A DNA stretch of 64,000 nucleotides. Source: Xylanibacter ruminicola. GTDB taxonomy: Bacteria; Bacteroidota; Bacteroidia; Bacteroidales; Bacteroidaceae. The number at the start of each line of letters is the position of its first letter. Position 1 is the stretch's first letter. The notes beneath the pieces are model-generated. The model ran no database searches. It was given only the letters and a program-made list of their open reading frames with translations, and had not been told where the DNA came from. The position numbers and the translations under genes were made by a program. Below are positions 1 to 9,068 of the stretch, one piece after another. Where the stretch lies: positions 62,001-126,000 of the forward strand of contig NZ_FRBD01000008.1 in the NCBI RefSeq assembly GCF_900142525.1, given 5' to 3'.

Positions 1-1301
1 CAGAATAGCAGTACGCCGTTTATAGCCAAATAGTTATATTCGCTATAGCTTATTTTCGACAGGTCATTGATACGTATCCAGTCAAGTGCCAGATTGGTAA
101 GTACTGAAGCGCCGGTAACTGATACGGCAGTCCAGAATAGTTGTGAACGACTTGACAGTTCGCGGAGTGAGAAAATAGCAACCAATCCGGCTACAAGCTC
201 AACTGCCACAAATTCCAAAGGATACTGCAGAAAGCAAGCGCACGTAAGCACCATGGTGGCGTGTGCCATAAAGGCTGTTCTGGAGTCCATAAACACACGT
301 ATAAATATAGGCACCATAGCAAACGGAACTATATATACGTGTAGCACACTATGTACCACCATCATCGAGGCTATAATGGTAAATAGCACAATCAGCGCAT
401 ATATCATGGCTGTAGACCTGACTTTCTCGAAATAGTCTTTTCTGAATAGTGTCAGGAATATGGTGAAGCAGGTAATCAATATAACTGTATACAGTATCTG
501 TCCCATAATGTTCAGGCGTATCTTTTCCTGATCTACATTTTGGCGCTCCATCTCTTTCTTGAATGAAAGCAGCTTGTTATAGGTCTTTCCGTCAACGATA
601 TCGCCGCGATCAATAATCTTCTCTCCTCGTTGAACTAAACCACTGGCTAAGGGAATACTGTTTTGAAGGTCGTTCAGGCTGGCTTCACTTCGCTCTTTAT
701 CGTAAGTCAGATTAGGGGTGATATAGTCATTAAGATTACACTTTTGAAGTATTTCGCGATGAGTAGCCAGTACTTCATCCTGAAAAATCTGCTCGTAAGC
801 CGATACCACAGAGTATACATTGTTTATTTGGATACTTGTGGCATGCTTACCGTTTACAACACGAATGAATCTCGTGGTGTCTTTGCTTATCTTTGCATAG
901 TCAGAGTTACTCATGATACCCTGATCGTATAACCTGCGTATTCTATTGGATATGATACTCAAGTAGTCATTGTTCAGACCAGGAATTCCGTTTGAATAGT
1001 CTTTTGAGAACTGGCGCAGTTGTTTACCTACAATATCGCTGTTCATAATGTAGTAAGGCTCGTATTGCCTCATCAAACTGTCTCGTTCGGCTTTTACTGC
1101 TTCATCACTTTTGTAGATAGGGAAATCGAATGGAGCCTTGAGATCAGTATAGATCCAAGGACGTCCTTTTTCTATCTTGAAATTATTCTGACTGCTACGG
1201 GGCATCATCCAAACGATGATGGTAACAGTTATGATGACAAGCCCCAAACGGATAAGGAAATCGCGCCAAGTAAGGTCGTTTTTGATGTTAAAACTACTCA
1301 T
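1..1301 (-). CDS. 7TM-HD family membrane phosphohydrolase (PgpH-like), N-terminal part only
   Basis: The minus strand is open from an ATG at 1301 to the window edge (about 433 codons), so the C-terminal half is missing. The visible part starts with a cytoplasmic basic stretch and one membrane helix (about residues 17-32, LGLVIITVTIIVWMM). A long extracytoplasmic region of about 230 residues follows (7TMR-HDED type, containing RPWIYTDLKAPFDFPIY). A series of membrane helices then begins at about residue 270 (LYTVILITCFTIFLTLF). This order matches the PgpH family, whose missing C-terminal HD domain hydrolyses cyclic di-AMP. That activity is inferred from architecture only, because the HD motif lies outside the window. 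It diverges from gltX across an 85-bp intergenic region. Confidence 0.8.
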   Translation of the reverse strand, partial: MSSFNIKNDLTWRDFLIRLGLVIITVTIIVWMMPRSSQNNFKIEKGRPWIYTDLKAPFDFPIYKSDEAVKAERDSLMRQYEPYYIMNSDIVGKQLRQFSKDYSNGIPGLNNDYLSIISNRIRRLYDQGIMSNSDYAKISKDTTRFIRVVNGKHATSIQINNVYSVVSAYEQIFQDEVLATHREILQKCNLNDYITPNLTYDKERSEASLNDLQNSIPLASGLVQRGEKIIDRGDIVDGKTYNKLLSFKKEMERQNVDQEKIRLNIMGQILYTVILITCFTIFLTLFRKDYFEKVRSTAMIYALIVLFTIIASMMVVHSVLHVYIVPFAMVPIFIRVFMDSRTAFMAHATMVLTCACFLQYPLEFVAVELVAGLVAIFSLRELSSRSQLFWTAVSVTGASVLTNLALDWIRINDLSKISYSEYNYLAINGVLLF

Positions 1302-1328
1302 TTCTATGTAATTTATGCAATTATGGCG

Positions 1329-1336
1329 CAAAAATA
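1329..1336 (-). promoter_or_regulatory. Probable -7 box for the 7TM-HD gene
   Basis: On the minus strand this reads TATTTTTG, a perfect match to the Bacteroidetes -7 consensus TAnnTTTG, 28 bp upstream of the ATG at 1301. No clear -33 TTTG is visible. Confidence 0.45.
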
Positions 1337-1358
1337 CAAAAAATTCTCAACTTTTTTG

Positions 1359-1366
1359 TACCTTTG
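1359..1366 (+). promoter_or_regulatory. -7 promoter box for gltX
   Basis: TACCTTTG matches TAnnTTTG and lies 20 bp upstream of the gltX ATG, so the 5' UTR would be about 15 nt. It supports starting gltX at 1387, because an upstream in-frame ATG at 1315 lies before the promoter. Confidence 0.6.
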
Positions 1367-1386
1367 CACACAAATTTAATAAAAGT

Positions 1387-2904
1387 ATGTCAGAAAGAAG
1401 AGTAAGAGTACGTTTTGCACCAAGTCCAACGGGTGCATTGCACATCGGCGGCGTACGTACCGCCTTGTATAATTATCTGTTTGCCAAGCAGCATGGTGGC
1501 GACTTGGTATTTCGTATTGAGGATACCGATTCTAACCGTTTCGTGCCAGGTGCCGAGGAGTACATTATTGAGTCGTTTAAGTGGCTTGGCATTAAGTTCG
1601 ACGAGGGTGTAAGCTTTGGTGGCGACAAAGGTCCTTATCGCCAGAGCGAACGTCGTGATATTTATAAGAAATATGTTCAGCAGTTGCTCGAAGCCGATAA
1701 GGCATATATCGCTTTTGATACTCCAGAGGAGTTGGAGGCAAAGCGTGCTGAGATTCAGAACTTCCAGTATGATTGTCATACCCGTGGTCAGATGCGCAAC
1801 TCATTGACTCTCCCTAAGGAGGAGGTTGATAAGCTGATAGCTGAGGGTAAGCAGTATGTGGTTCGCTTCAAAATTGAGGCTGGACAGGAAGTGCTGGTTA
1901 ACGACCTGATTCGTGGCGAGGTTCGTGTAAAGAGCGATATCCTTGATGATAAGGTGCTGTATAAGAGTGCCGACCAACTGCCAACATATCACTTGGCTAA
2001 TATTGTAGATGACCATCTGATGGAGATCTCGCACGTGATTCGTGGTGAGGAGTGGTTGCCATCGGCTCCACTGCATGTATTGCTTTATCAGGCTTTTGGC
2101 TGGGCTGATACCATGCCTCAGTTTGCTCACTTGCCATTGCTGCTCAAGCCCGATGGTAAGGGTAAGCTTTCAAAGCGCGATGGTGATCGTCTTGGATTCC
2201 CGGTATTCCCACTTCTTTGGAAAGATCCTAAGAGTGGTGAGACCTCTCGTGGCTATCGTGAGGATGGCTACTTCCCCGAGGCTGTTATCAACTTCCTTGC
2301 TTTGCTGGGATGGAATCCTGGAACTGAGCAGGAGATATTCTCGCTCGATGAACTTGTTCCTCTGTTCGATATCTCTAAGTGTTCAAAGGCTGGTGCTAAG
2401 TTCGCTTTCGAGAAGGCTGTTTGGTTCAATCATGAGTATATCCTCAAGAAGTCGAACGAGGAGATTGCTGCTCTCTTTGAGCCTATCGTCAAGGAGCATT
2501 GTCCTAACGAGACCTCTGAGCGTGTGCTCAAGGTTACTGAGATGATGAAGGATCGCGTATCATTTGTTCATGAGTTGTGGCCACTTTGCTCATTCTTCTT
2601 CGAAGCTCCAACAGCTTACGATGAGAAGACTGCCAAGAAGCGCTGGAAGGAAGACTCAGCTCAGGTGATGACCGAGCTGATCGGTGTACTCGAGGGCATC
2701 AACGATTTCTCGCTCGAGAATCAGGAGCAGATTGTTCACGCTTGGGTTGAGCAGAAAGAGTATAAACTGGGTAATGTGATGAACGCTTGGCGACTCACTC
2801 TCGTAGGCGAGGGTAAGGGACCTGGCATGTTCGATATCTCAGCCTTCCTTGGTAAGGAGGAGACCATTACCAGAATGAAACGCGCTATTGAAGTATTAGG
2901 CTGA
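1387..2904 (+). CDS. gltX: Glutamate--tRNA ligase
   Basis: Charges tRNA-Glu with glutamate in the cytoplasm. This is a class I synthetase of 505 residues. The N-terminal Rossmann fold carries the HIGH-type signature HIGG at residues 19-22 in [12 protein letters not shown]. The KMSKS-type loop KLSKR is at residues 260-264. The start at 1387 ([10 protein letters not shown]) is chosen over an in-frame ATG at 1315 because the promoter box lies between them and because family proteins begin just before the RFAPSPTG motif. Its TGA stop overlaps the waaA ATG by one base (TGATG), so the two are probably translationally coupled. Only one gltX-type gene is seen in this window. Confidence 0.95.
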   Translation: MSERRVRVRFAPSPTGALHIGGVRTALYNYLFAKQHGGDLVFRIEDTDSNRFVPGAEEYIIESFKWLGIKFDEGVSFGGDKGPYRQSERRDIYKKYVQQLLEADKAYIAFDTPEELEAKRAEIQNFQYDCHTRGQMRNSLTLPKEEVDKLIAEGKQYVVRFKIEAGQEVLVNDLIRGEVRVKSDILDDKVLYKSADQLPTYHLANIVDDHLMEISHVIRGEEWLPSAPLHVLLYQAFGWADTMPQFAHLPLLLKPDGKGKLSKRDGDRLGFPVFPLLWKDPKSGETSRGYREDGYFPEAVINFLALLGWNPGTEQEIFSLDELVPLFDISKCSKAGAKFAFEKAVWFNHEYILKKSNEEIAALFEPIVKEHCPNETSERVLKVTEMMKDRVSFVHELWPLCSFFFEAPTAYDEKTAKKRWKEDSAQVMTELIGVLEGINDFSLENQEQIVHAWVEQKEYKLGNVMNAWRLTLVGEGKGPGMFDISAFLGKEETITRMKRAIEVLG

Positions 2905-4127
2905 TGATTTATAACCTGGTTATATATCTGTATCTTCTTGGAGTGGCTATTTATAGTCGCTTCAATGAGAAGGTGCGCAAGATGTGGCGTGGTGAGCGCG
3001 AAGTTTTCCGAATTCTCCGTGAGAAGGTGGATCCAAATGCTAAGTATGTTTGGTTCCATGCCGCCTCGTTGGGTGAGTTCGAACAGGGCCGACCGCTTAT
3101 GGAACAGATGCGCAAGGATCATCCGGAATATAAGATTCTGCTCACGTTCTTCTCGCCATCAGGCTATGAGGTACGCAAAAACTACGAAGGTGCTGATATC
3201 ATCACATATCTGCCACTAGACACAATTACCAATGCCCGCAGATTCCTGCGCACAGTTCGCCCTGTTATGGCGTTCTTTATTAAGTACGAGTTCTGGTACA
3301 ACTATTTGCATATACTTAAGCATCGTAATATCCCTGTTTACAGCGTGTCAAGTATCTTCCGTCCAGACCAAGTATTCTTTAAGTGGTATGGTCGCCAGTA
3401 TGGCAAGGTGCTCAATTGTTTCACCCATTTCTTTGTGCAGAATGACGTGAGCAAGGAACTCTTGGCAAAGATTGGCATCACCAATGTAGATGTGGTTGGC
3501 GATACCCGTTTCGACCGTGTGCTGCAGATTAAGGATGCTGCTAAGCAGTTGCCTGTTGTTGAGGCTTTCGTAAAAGATGCTCCTCAGGTGTTTGTGGCTG
3601 GTTCGTCATGGCCGCCCGATGAGGAAATTTTCATCAAGTATTTTAACCTTCATAAGAATTGGAAACTGATAATCGCTCCCCATGTTATTGGCGAGGATCA
3701 TCTGAAGCAGATTGAGAAGTTGCTAGAAGGCCGAAAGGTTATTCGCTATACGGAGGCTACCAAAGAGAATGTACAGGATGCTGAGGTGCTGATTATCAAC
3801 TGCTTCGGCTTGTTGTCAAGCATCTACCACTATGGCAATGTGGCTTATGTGGGTGGAGGCTTTGGTGTTGGTATCCATAATCTGCTTGAGGCTGCAGTAT
3901 GGGATGTTCCTGTATTCTTTGGCCCCAATAATCAGAAGTTCCAGGAAGCTCAGGGACTCAAATCCTGTGGAGGTTTTGAAATCAGCAATTATGATGAGTT
4001 TGCTGTGCAGATGGATAAGTTCGCATCCGATGCTGAATATCTCCATGAGCAGGGACTTAAGGCTGGTCATTTTGTAAAGGGACAGTCTGGTGCTTCGCAG
4101 AAAGTACTTTCTGCTGTTTCTCTCTAA
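2904..4127 (+). CDS. waaA: 3-deoxy-D-manno-octulosonic acid (Kdo) transferase
   Basis: Transfers Kdo from CMP-Kdo onto lipid A precursor at the inner face of the cytoplasmic membrane (lipopolysaccharide core synthesis). The 407-residue GT30-type protein has an N-terminal anchor (about residues 4-18, NLVIYLYLLGVAIYS). It carries the family motif ASLGEFE at 54-60, which holds the conserved acidic residue. A GT-B C-terminal domain contains the motif YVGGGFGVGIHNLLEAA. The length is normal for the family. It starts on the last base of the gltX stop and is followed after 8 bp by the metallophosphoesterase gene, forming a three-gene unit. Confidence 0.93.
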   Translation: MIYNLVIYLYLLGVAIYSRFNEKVRKMWRGEREVFRILREKVDPNAKYVWFHAASLGEFEQGRPLMEQMRKDHPEYKILLTFFSPSGYEVRKNYEGADIITYLPLDTITNARRFLRTVRPVMAFFIKYEFWYNYLHILKHRNIPVYSVSSIFRPDQVFFKWYGRQYGKVLNCFTHFFVQNDVSKELLAKIGITNVDVVGDTRFDRVLQIKDAAKQLPVVEAFVKDAPQVFVAGSSWPPDEEIFIKYFNLHKNWKLIIAPHVIGEDHLKQIEKLLEGRKVIRYTEATKENVQDAEVLIINCFGLLSSIYHYGNVAYVGGGFGVGIHNLLEAAVWDVPVFFGPNNQKFQEAQGLKSCGGFEISNYDEFAVQMDKFASDAEYLHEQGLKAGHFVKGQSGASQKVLSAVSL

Positions 4128-4135
4128 CTACTATA

Positions 4136-5272
4136 ATGAAATCTATGTGGATGTTGCTTATCTTATTATTGCCATTGGTGGCTCTAACCTATATTGCTTG
4201 GCATATTTGGGTTTTGCTGCCTCTGTCTGCATTGTGGAAATCGCTTATCATAGCGCTTGGCGTACTCTGTTTCGCCATGCTGTTTCTTAATTTCCGTCAT
4301 GCGTTCGATAGAATGCCGCTTTTTGTGGCACAGATGGCTTACGAGGTTGGAACATCCTCGCTTTTTGTGCTATTATATCTGGTAATGATATTTCTTCTGC
4401 TCGATTTGGGCCGTCTGGTCCATCTCGTGTCGAAGAGTGTTCTATATCAAAATGGTTATACAGCCTTGGGCATCTTTGCTTTAGTGCTTGGAATCTTTGT
4501 TTATGGTAACCTGCATTATAAAAAAAAGGTACGCGTGCCGATAGAGTTGAAATCGCAGAAACCCTTGCCTCGTGAGTATAAGATAGTGATGGCTAGCGAT
4601 TTGCATATTGGCTATCACAACCCACGCAAGGAGTTGGCACGTTGGGTGGATATGATCAATGCCGAGAATCCCGATTTTATTCTTATTGCAGGTGATATTA
4701 TCGATGGAAGTATGCGTCCGATTATCGAAGAACGGATGGCAGAGGAGTTTCGTAGATTGAAGGCCCCAGTTTATGCATGTTTGGGTAACCATGAGTTCTA
4801 TTCAGGTGTACCAGGAGCCAAACAGTTTTATAAGGATGCTGGTATCCACCTGTTGGTTGATGAGGTTGCTACTGTTGGGCCCGATAGTAGTATCGTTGTG
4901 ATTGGTCGCGATGATCGTACCAATATGCGTCGCAAGCCTATTCAGGATCTGGTGACACCAGAAAGCCCTTACTCATCACTGCATACTCCTCACTTCTCAT
5001 ATAAGGATTTCTTTTATACTATAGTACTTGATCACCAGCCCTACAACTTAGATCGTGCTGAGGCTGCAGGAGTTGACTTTCAATTAAGTGGCCATACCCA
5101 TCGAGGACAGGTATGGCCAATATCATGGATTACTGATCGTATTTACGAATGTTCGTGGGGTAGTCATCAGCGTGGCAAAACCCAGTTCTATGTGTCTTCG
5201 GGCTTAGGCATCTGGGGCGGTAAGTTCCGCATTGGCACCCAAAGCGAGTACGTTGTAGCTACGCTGAAATAA
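4136..5272 (+). CDS. Membrane-anchored metallophosphoesterase (YkuE/YaeI type)
   Basis: A 378-residue protein with about four N-terminal membrane helices (residues 3-28, 36-52, 74-98 and 108-125). A calcineurin-like phosphoesterase domain follows. Metal-binding motifs are all visible: D155-L-H157, G186-D187, G217-N-H-E220 and G319-H-T-H322. Related proteins include UDP-2,3-diacylglucosamine hydrolases and YkuE-like enzymes, so a role in envelope lipid or phosphate metabolism is plausible given waaA next door. The substrate is not determinable. It ends 2 bp from the stop codon of the convergent hexapeptide-repeat gene, with no obvious terminator between them. Confidence 0.85.
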   Translation: MKSMWMLLILLLPLVALTYIAWHIWVLLPLSALWKSLIIALGVLCFAMLFLNFRHAFDRMPLFVAQMAYEVGTSSLFVLLYLVMIFLLLDLGRLVHLVSKSVLYQNGYTALGIFALVLGIFVYGNLHYKKKVRVPIELKSQKPLPREYKIVMASDLHIGYHNPRKELARWVDMINAENPDFILIAGDIIDGSMRPIIEERMAEEFRRLKAPVYACLGNHEFYSGVPGAKQFYKDAGIHLLVDEVATVGPDSSIVVIGRDDRTNMRRKPIQDLVTPESPYSSLHTPHFSYKDFFYTIVLDHQPYNLDRAEAAGVDFQLSGHTHRGQVWPISWITDRIYECSWGSHQRGKTQFYVSSGLGIWGGKFRIGTQSEYVVATLK

Positions 5273-5274
5273 AC

Positions 5275-5802
5275 TTAGAATTTTGTAGGTTCTGTTTCGC
5301 CTTCCTCCAGATAGAATTTGGAGTAAGCCACATAATGCTTGGCATTATCCGTCTGACCTGGACGTACGGGCTTGATGTATTTGGCTGGTACGCCGCCCCA
5401 TATCTCGCCAGCAGGTATCTTGGTGTTCTGAAGAACCAAGGCTCCAGCTGCTACGATACTGCCTTCGCCCACCTCGCATCCATCGAGCAGGGTTGAGCCC
5501 ATGCCTATCAGGGCATTATCATGGATGGTGCAGGCATGAACGGTAACATTATGTCCTATGGTTACGTAGTTGCCAATATGCGTAGGACCTGTTTCGTGGG
5601 TAACATGCACGCAACTACCATCCTGAATATTGGTGCAGTTACCGATAGTGATAGGAGCCACGTCGCCACGAACCACTGCGTTGAACCACACTGAGCATTC
5701 ATCGCCCATAGTTACATCACCCACTATCGTGGCATTCTCAGAAAAATAGCAGTCTCGCCCCCATTTAGGAGCGAGACCGCGATATGATTTAATCAAAGCC
5801 AT
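5275..5802 (-). CDS. Gamma carbonic anhydrase-like hexapeptide-repeat protein
   Basis: 175 residues made mostly of left-handed beta-helix hexapeptide repeats (for example IVGDVTMGDECSVWFNAVVR). Histidines in CVHVTH and in GHNVTVHAC sit where gamma-class carbonic anhydrases and the YrdA/PaaY group bind zinc or iron. Such proteins are trimeric and cytoplasmic. Many have weak or unknown activity, so the enzyme call is tentative. It lies 6 bp downstream of mdh on the same strand and is probably cotranscribed with it. Confidence 0.85.
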   Translation of the reverse strand: MALIKSYRGLAPKWGRDCYFSENATIVGDVTMGDECSVWFNAVVRGDVAPITIGNCTNIQDGSCVHVTHETGPTHIGNYVTIGHNVTVHACTIHDNALIGMGSTLLDGCEVGEGSIVAAGALVLQNTKIPAGEIWGGVPAKYIKPVRPGQTDNAKHYVAYSKFYLEEGETEPTKF

Positions 5803-5808
5803 ACCTAA

Positions 5809-6795
5809 TTACAGGTTTGCATTGTCCTTACCCCAATCCTCAACGGCAGGGATGATACCGAGAGAGATAATCTCGTCGCGCATCTTCTGAAGGTGCTCGT
5901 AAGAAGCCTGCAGAGCAGCCATCTCCTCAGCAGTACCCTCAGGCTGAGTGAAGTGTACACCGTCCTTGTCGATAACGGTAGGCATAGCCATCATAACGTT
6001 TTTGAAACCATAGGCGTTAACATAGCAACCAGCAGGCCACTTGAATGGCTCACCACCCATAGCGCCCTCGATCATCTTAACAGCCTGATAAGCAGGGCTC
6101 TGGAATGAAGAACGACCACGGAGCTTGATGATGTTGCTACCACCCTGTGTAGTCATGTGCTTAATCTCGGCCCAACGCTCAGCAGAGAGTGAGAGCTCTG
6201 AGAGAGGCTTACCATCGATGAGAGCCTTGCTAGCGAATACTGCCATCTGCTCACCGTGACCACCGTAAGTGTAAGCGTTAGTAACCTTATCCTGCTGCAC
6301 ACCGAACTCCTGAGCCAACTGCTGCTGCAGACGGGTAGAGTCGAGAGCTGCCAGAGAGGTCAGCTGGTTGGGCTTCAAACCTGAGTGGATCAGAGCTGTA
6401 AGAGCTGTTACGTCAGCAGGGTTGAAGATAACTACTACGTGCTTTACGTCTGGGCAGTACTTCTTGATGTTCTCACCGAAGTCAGCTGCAATCTGGCAGT
6501 TGCCCTTCAGCAGATCCTCACGGGTCATACCCTCCTTACGAGGAGCACCACCTGAAGAGATGATGTACTTAGCACCTGTGAAAGCCTCCTTAGGATCTAC
6601 AGTATAAGAAATGTTTGCACCTGGGAAAGCGCAGTGACACATCTCATCGTAAACACCATGAACACCTGGCTCATAGATATCATACAAACAAATGTTGGGA
6701 GTAAGACCCAGCATCAGCACACTCTGTACCATGTTAGAACCGATCATACCGCCGGCACCAACAATCACCAATTTCTCGTTAGTTAAAAAAGCCAT
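5809..6795 (-). CDS. mdh: Malate dehydrogenase
   Basis: Interconverts malate and oxaloacetate with NAD(H), here most likely on the reductive branch of succinate fermentation. 328 residues of the lactate/malate dehydrogenase family. The Rossmann glycine motif GAGGMIGS is at residues 13-20. The substrate-binding arginine loop is APRKEGMTREDLLKGN, and the proton-relay histidine lies in TYGGHGEQM. It is the first gene of a two-gene unit with the hexapeptide-repeat protein and has its own minus-strand promoter. Confidence 0.93.
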   Translation of the reverse strand: MAFLTNEKLVIVGAGGMIGSNMVQSVLMLGLTPNICLYDIYEPGVHGVYDEMCHCAFPGANISYTVDPKEAFTGAKYIISSGGAPRKEGMTREDLLKGNCQIAADFGENIKKYCPDVKHVVVIFNPADVTALTALIHSGLKPNQLTSLAALDSTRLQQQLAQEFGVQQDKVTNAYTYGGHGEQMAVFASKALIDGKPLSELSLSAERWAEIKHMTTQGGSNIIKLRGRSSFQSPAYQAVKMIEGAMGGEPFKWPAGCYVNAYGFKNVMMAMPTVIDKDGVHFTQPEGTAEEMAALQASYEHLQKMRDEIISLGIIPAVEDWGKDNANL

Positions 6796-6829
6796 AATTG
6801 TATTTTTTTATTATTTATCTAAAGTGCTG

Positions 6830-6837
6830 CAAAGTTA
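6830..6837 (-). promoter_or_regulatory. -7 promoter box for mdh
   Basis: On the minus strand this reads TAACTTTG, matching TAnnTTTG. It lies about 35 bp upstream of the mdh start and diverges from the aminopeptidase promoter at 6913. Confidence 0.6.
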
Positions 6838-6912
6838 CAAAAAAGAACTCATATAATGCAGGTTTTTATTATTAATCTGTGTTAATCGTATCATTTTCTG
6901 CTGGTTATTTTG

Positions 6913-6938
6913 TACCTTTGTAATCTCGAAATTACAAA
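6913..6938 (+). promoter_or_regulatory. Promoter of the M24 peptidase with overlapping palindrome
   Basis: The -7 box TACCTTTG is at 6913-6920. A perfect inverted repeat TTTGTAAT-CTCGAA-ATTACAAA (6917-6938) starts inside the box and covers the expected transcription start. This is a typical position for a repressor operator or for a short 5' hairpin in the mRNA. The ATG follows 11 bp after the palindrome. Confidence 0.55.
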
Positions 6939-6949
6939 ATCAGATAAAG

Positions 6950-8752
6950 ATGACTGTTACTCAACGAATTGAAGCCCTCCGCGAGGTTATGAAGCGCGAG
7001 CATCTTGCTGCGTTTATATTCCCAAGTACCGACCCTCATCAAGGTGAATACGTACCCGACCACTGGAAGGGGCGCGAGTTTATTTCTGGCTTTAACGGCT
7101 CGGCTGGAACCGCTGTCGTTACGCTAAACTCGGCAGCACTCTGGACCGACTCTAGATATTTCATTGCAGCCGAAGAACAACTAAAGGGTACAGAGTATCA
7201 GCTGATGAAGTTAAAGATGCCAGGAACACCTACCATAGCCGAGTGGATAGGCCAAGAATGTGGTGCCGGTGCAGAGGTGGCTGTAGATGGAATGGTTAAC
7301 TCTGCAAGCTTCGTTAAGGAACTGATTGCCGAACTCCGTCAGCAAGGTGGAATCACACTCCGCACCAATCTCGATCCATTGGCTCAGATATGGACTAGCC
7401 GTCCACCCGTCCCAGAGAATCCTGTTGAGATTTATCCGCTGAAATATGCTGGCGAGAGCTGCAGCGACAAGATTTCCCGTATCCGCAAGGCTTTGCGCGA
7501 AAAACATGCTGACGGCATGCTGATGTCGGCTCTCGATGATATAGCATGGACTTTGAACCTTCGCGGCACAGATGTTCATTGCAATCCGGTGTTTGTGAGC
7601 TATCTGCTCATTTCGTCGAAAGATGTTACATTATATATAAATAAGGTGAAACTAACTCCTGAGGTGGAGGCATATCTTAAGGCCGAAGGAATAGCTGTGG
7701 CACCATACGAGGATGTGACCAAAGGATTGAAAGATTACTTTGAGTACAACATCCTGCTCGATCCTAACGAGGTTAACTACACGCTTTATAAGCAGGTGAG
7801 CCGCGAAATCATCGAAGCTGAGTCGCCTGTTAAGCGGATGAAGACCGTTAAGAATGCAACAGAAATAGCAGGATTCAAATCTGCGATGCTGAAAGATGGC
7901 ATCGCGATGGTAAAATTCCTGTGTTGGCTACAAAAAGAACTCCACGCCCCTGTAGGGGAGAGGTCAGGGATGGGGCCTGTATCATTAACGGAAATTTCTG
8001 TAGATCAAAAACTTACATCGCTCAGAGCAGAACAACCAGACTTCCGCGATATCTCCTTCGATACCATCGCAGGTTATCAGACTCATGGCGCCATCGTTCA
8101 CTACGAGGCTACACCAGAGACTGATATTCCTCTGAAACCAGAAGGATTCCTTCTGCTTGATAGTGGCGCTCAGTATCTCGACGGCACCACAGATATCACC
8201 CGCACCATCGCCTTGGGCCCATTAACAGAAGAACAAAAGAAGGTATATACCCTTGTGCTTAAAGGCCATATCCAGATAGAACTCTGCAAGTTCCCATCAG
8301 GTTCCAGCGGAACCCAGATTGATATTCTGGCTCGAAAGGACATGTGGCGTGAGGGATTGAACTATCTTCACGGCACAGGTCATGGTGTGGGTACCTATCT
8401 TAATGTGCACGAAGGTCCTCACCAGTTTCGTATGGAGTGGAAGCCCGCCCCATTGGTAGCAGGAATGACAATAACAGACGAACCTGGCATCTATCTCGAA
8501 GGCAAGTTTGGTGTCCGTATAGAAAACACTTTGTTGATAACTCCTTACAAAGAGACAGAGTTTGGTCAGTTCTTGCAGTTCGAGTCGCTTACCCTTTGTC
8601 CCATCGACAAGACTCCGATTGTCAAAGAAATGCTTCTGCAAGAAGAAATTGATTGGCTCAACGAGTACCACCAGCAGGTATTTGATATCCTCTCTCCTCA
8701 TCTCGATGACGAAGAAAAAGCGTGGCTTCGTGAAGCCTGCGCTGCAATATAA
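6950..8752 (+). CDS. pepP: Xaa-Pro aminopeptidase (peptidase family M24)
   Basis: Removes N-terminal residues preceding proline. At 600 residues it is the long three-domain type (two creatinase-like N-terminal domains, then the pita-bread catalytic domain), like eukaryotic XPNPEP1. Metal ligands are visible: D404 and D415 in LDSGAQYLDGTTDITRT, the histidine in HGTGHGVGTY, and glutamates in DEPGIYLEG and VRIENT. No signal peptide is seen, so it is probably cytoplasmic. A short GC-rich palindromic element is inserted in frame at about 7947-7979 (residues HAPVGERSGMGP), in the linker just before the catalytic core. It is monocistronic between two regulatory regions. Confidence 0.9.
   Translation: MTVTQRIEALREVMKREHLAAFIFPSTDPHQGEYVPDHWKGREFISGFNGSAGTAVVTLNSAALWTDSRYFIAAEEQLKGTEYQLMKLKMPGTPTIAEWIGQECGAGAEVAVDGMVNSASFVKELIAELRQQGGITLRTNLDPLAQIWTSRPPVPENPVEIYPLKYAGESCSDKISRIRKALREKHADGMLMSALDDIAWTLNLRGTDVHCNPVFVSYLLISSKDVTLYINKVKLTPEVEAYLKAEGIAVAPYEDVTKGLKDYFEYNILLDPNEVNYTLYKQVSREIIEAESPVKRMKTVKNATEIAGFKSAMLKDGIAMVKFLCWLQKELHAPVGERSGMGPVSLTEISVDQKLTSLRAEQPDFRDISFDTIAGYQTHGAIVHYEATPETDIPLKPEGFLLLDSGAQYLDGTTDITRTIALGPLTEEQKKVYTLVLKGHIQIELCKFPSGSSGTQIDILARKDMWREGLNYLHGTGHGVGTYLNVHEGPHQFRMEWKPAPLVAGMTITDEPGIYLEGKFGVRIENTLLITPYKETEFGQFLQFESLTLCPIDKTPIVKEMLLQEEIDWLNEYHQQVFDILSPHLDDEEKAWLREACAAI
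7947..7979 (+). repeat. In-frame copy of a GC-rich palindromic element
   Basis: The core is CCCCTGTAGGGG followed by AGAGGTCAGGGATGGGG. It resembles the copy at 28472-28503 inside the M56 peptidase gene. Here it is translated as APVGERSGMGP without disrupting the reading frame. Confidence 0.5.
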
Positions 8753-8766
8753 CAAGAAAAACTATC

Positions 8767-8867
8767 ACCCTCCCGTCTTGCTTTGAAACCTGCTTAAATA
8801 CAGGGGGTACAGCACGGGAGGGTACTTCTATTTGTCCTCCCGTCTAGCCTCCCGTTTACCCTCCCGT
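8767..8867. repeat. CCTCCCGT repeats: inverted pair plus three tandem copies
   Basis: ACCCTCCCGT (8767-8776) and its exact complement ACGGGAGGGT (8814-8823) form a 10-bp inverted repeat downstream of the peptidase stop. Three further CCTCCCGT copies follow at 8836, 8848 and 8860, exactly 12 bp apart. The element lies in a 415-bp gap with no convincing gene. The inverted pair may act as a 3' hairpin, but the function of the tandem copies is unknown. Confidence 0.7.
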
Positions 8868-8878
8868 ATCGGAATTAC

Positions 8879-8942
8879 AGTCCTCTGCCTAGAGGACTGC
8901 AGTCTTTTAGTTAGAGGACTCCAGTCCTTTAGGCAAAGGACT
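8879..8942. repeat. Array of three tandem 20-bp hairpins, 22-bp period
   Basis: Units at 8879-8898, 8901-8920 and 8923-8942 each have the form AGTCnTTT/AGTCCTCT, a 4-base loop, then A(G/A)AGGACT. Units 1 and 3 are perfect 8-bp palindromes (AGTCCTCT-GCCT-AGAGGACT and AGTCCTTT-AGGC-AAAGGACT). Unit 2 is imperfect in its left arm. Two-base spacers give an exact 22-bp period. Confidence 0.8.
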
Positions 8943-9068
8943 AGGACTTTATGCTCTTGCTGTTGATGATTGAAAGGGGTATAACCATGAAAATGTATGT
9001 TTTTGAGTATCAGGAGGGTATGAAAATGCAAGAAATTGATAATTATTTAATAAAAATCGTGTAAAAAC

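Noticed and set aside
67..1379. Plus-strand ORFs of 89-122 codons in the first 1.3 kb
   Set aside because: They are antisense to the open minus-strand 7TM-HD gene and show no domain.
8879..8942. CRISPR array
   Set aside because: Units are 20 bp with 2-bp spacers and there are no cas genes; also rejected for the 22-bp array at 32870.
8828..9031. 67-codon minus-strand ORF across the repeat region
   Set aside because: It consists of translated CCTCCCGT and AGTCC repeats, has no recognisable domain or promoter, and is best explained by the repeats.
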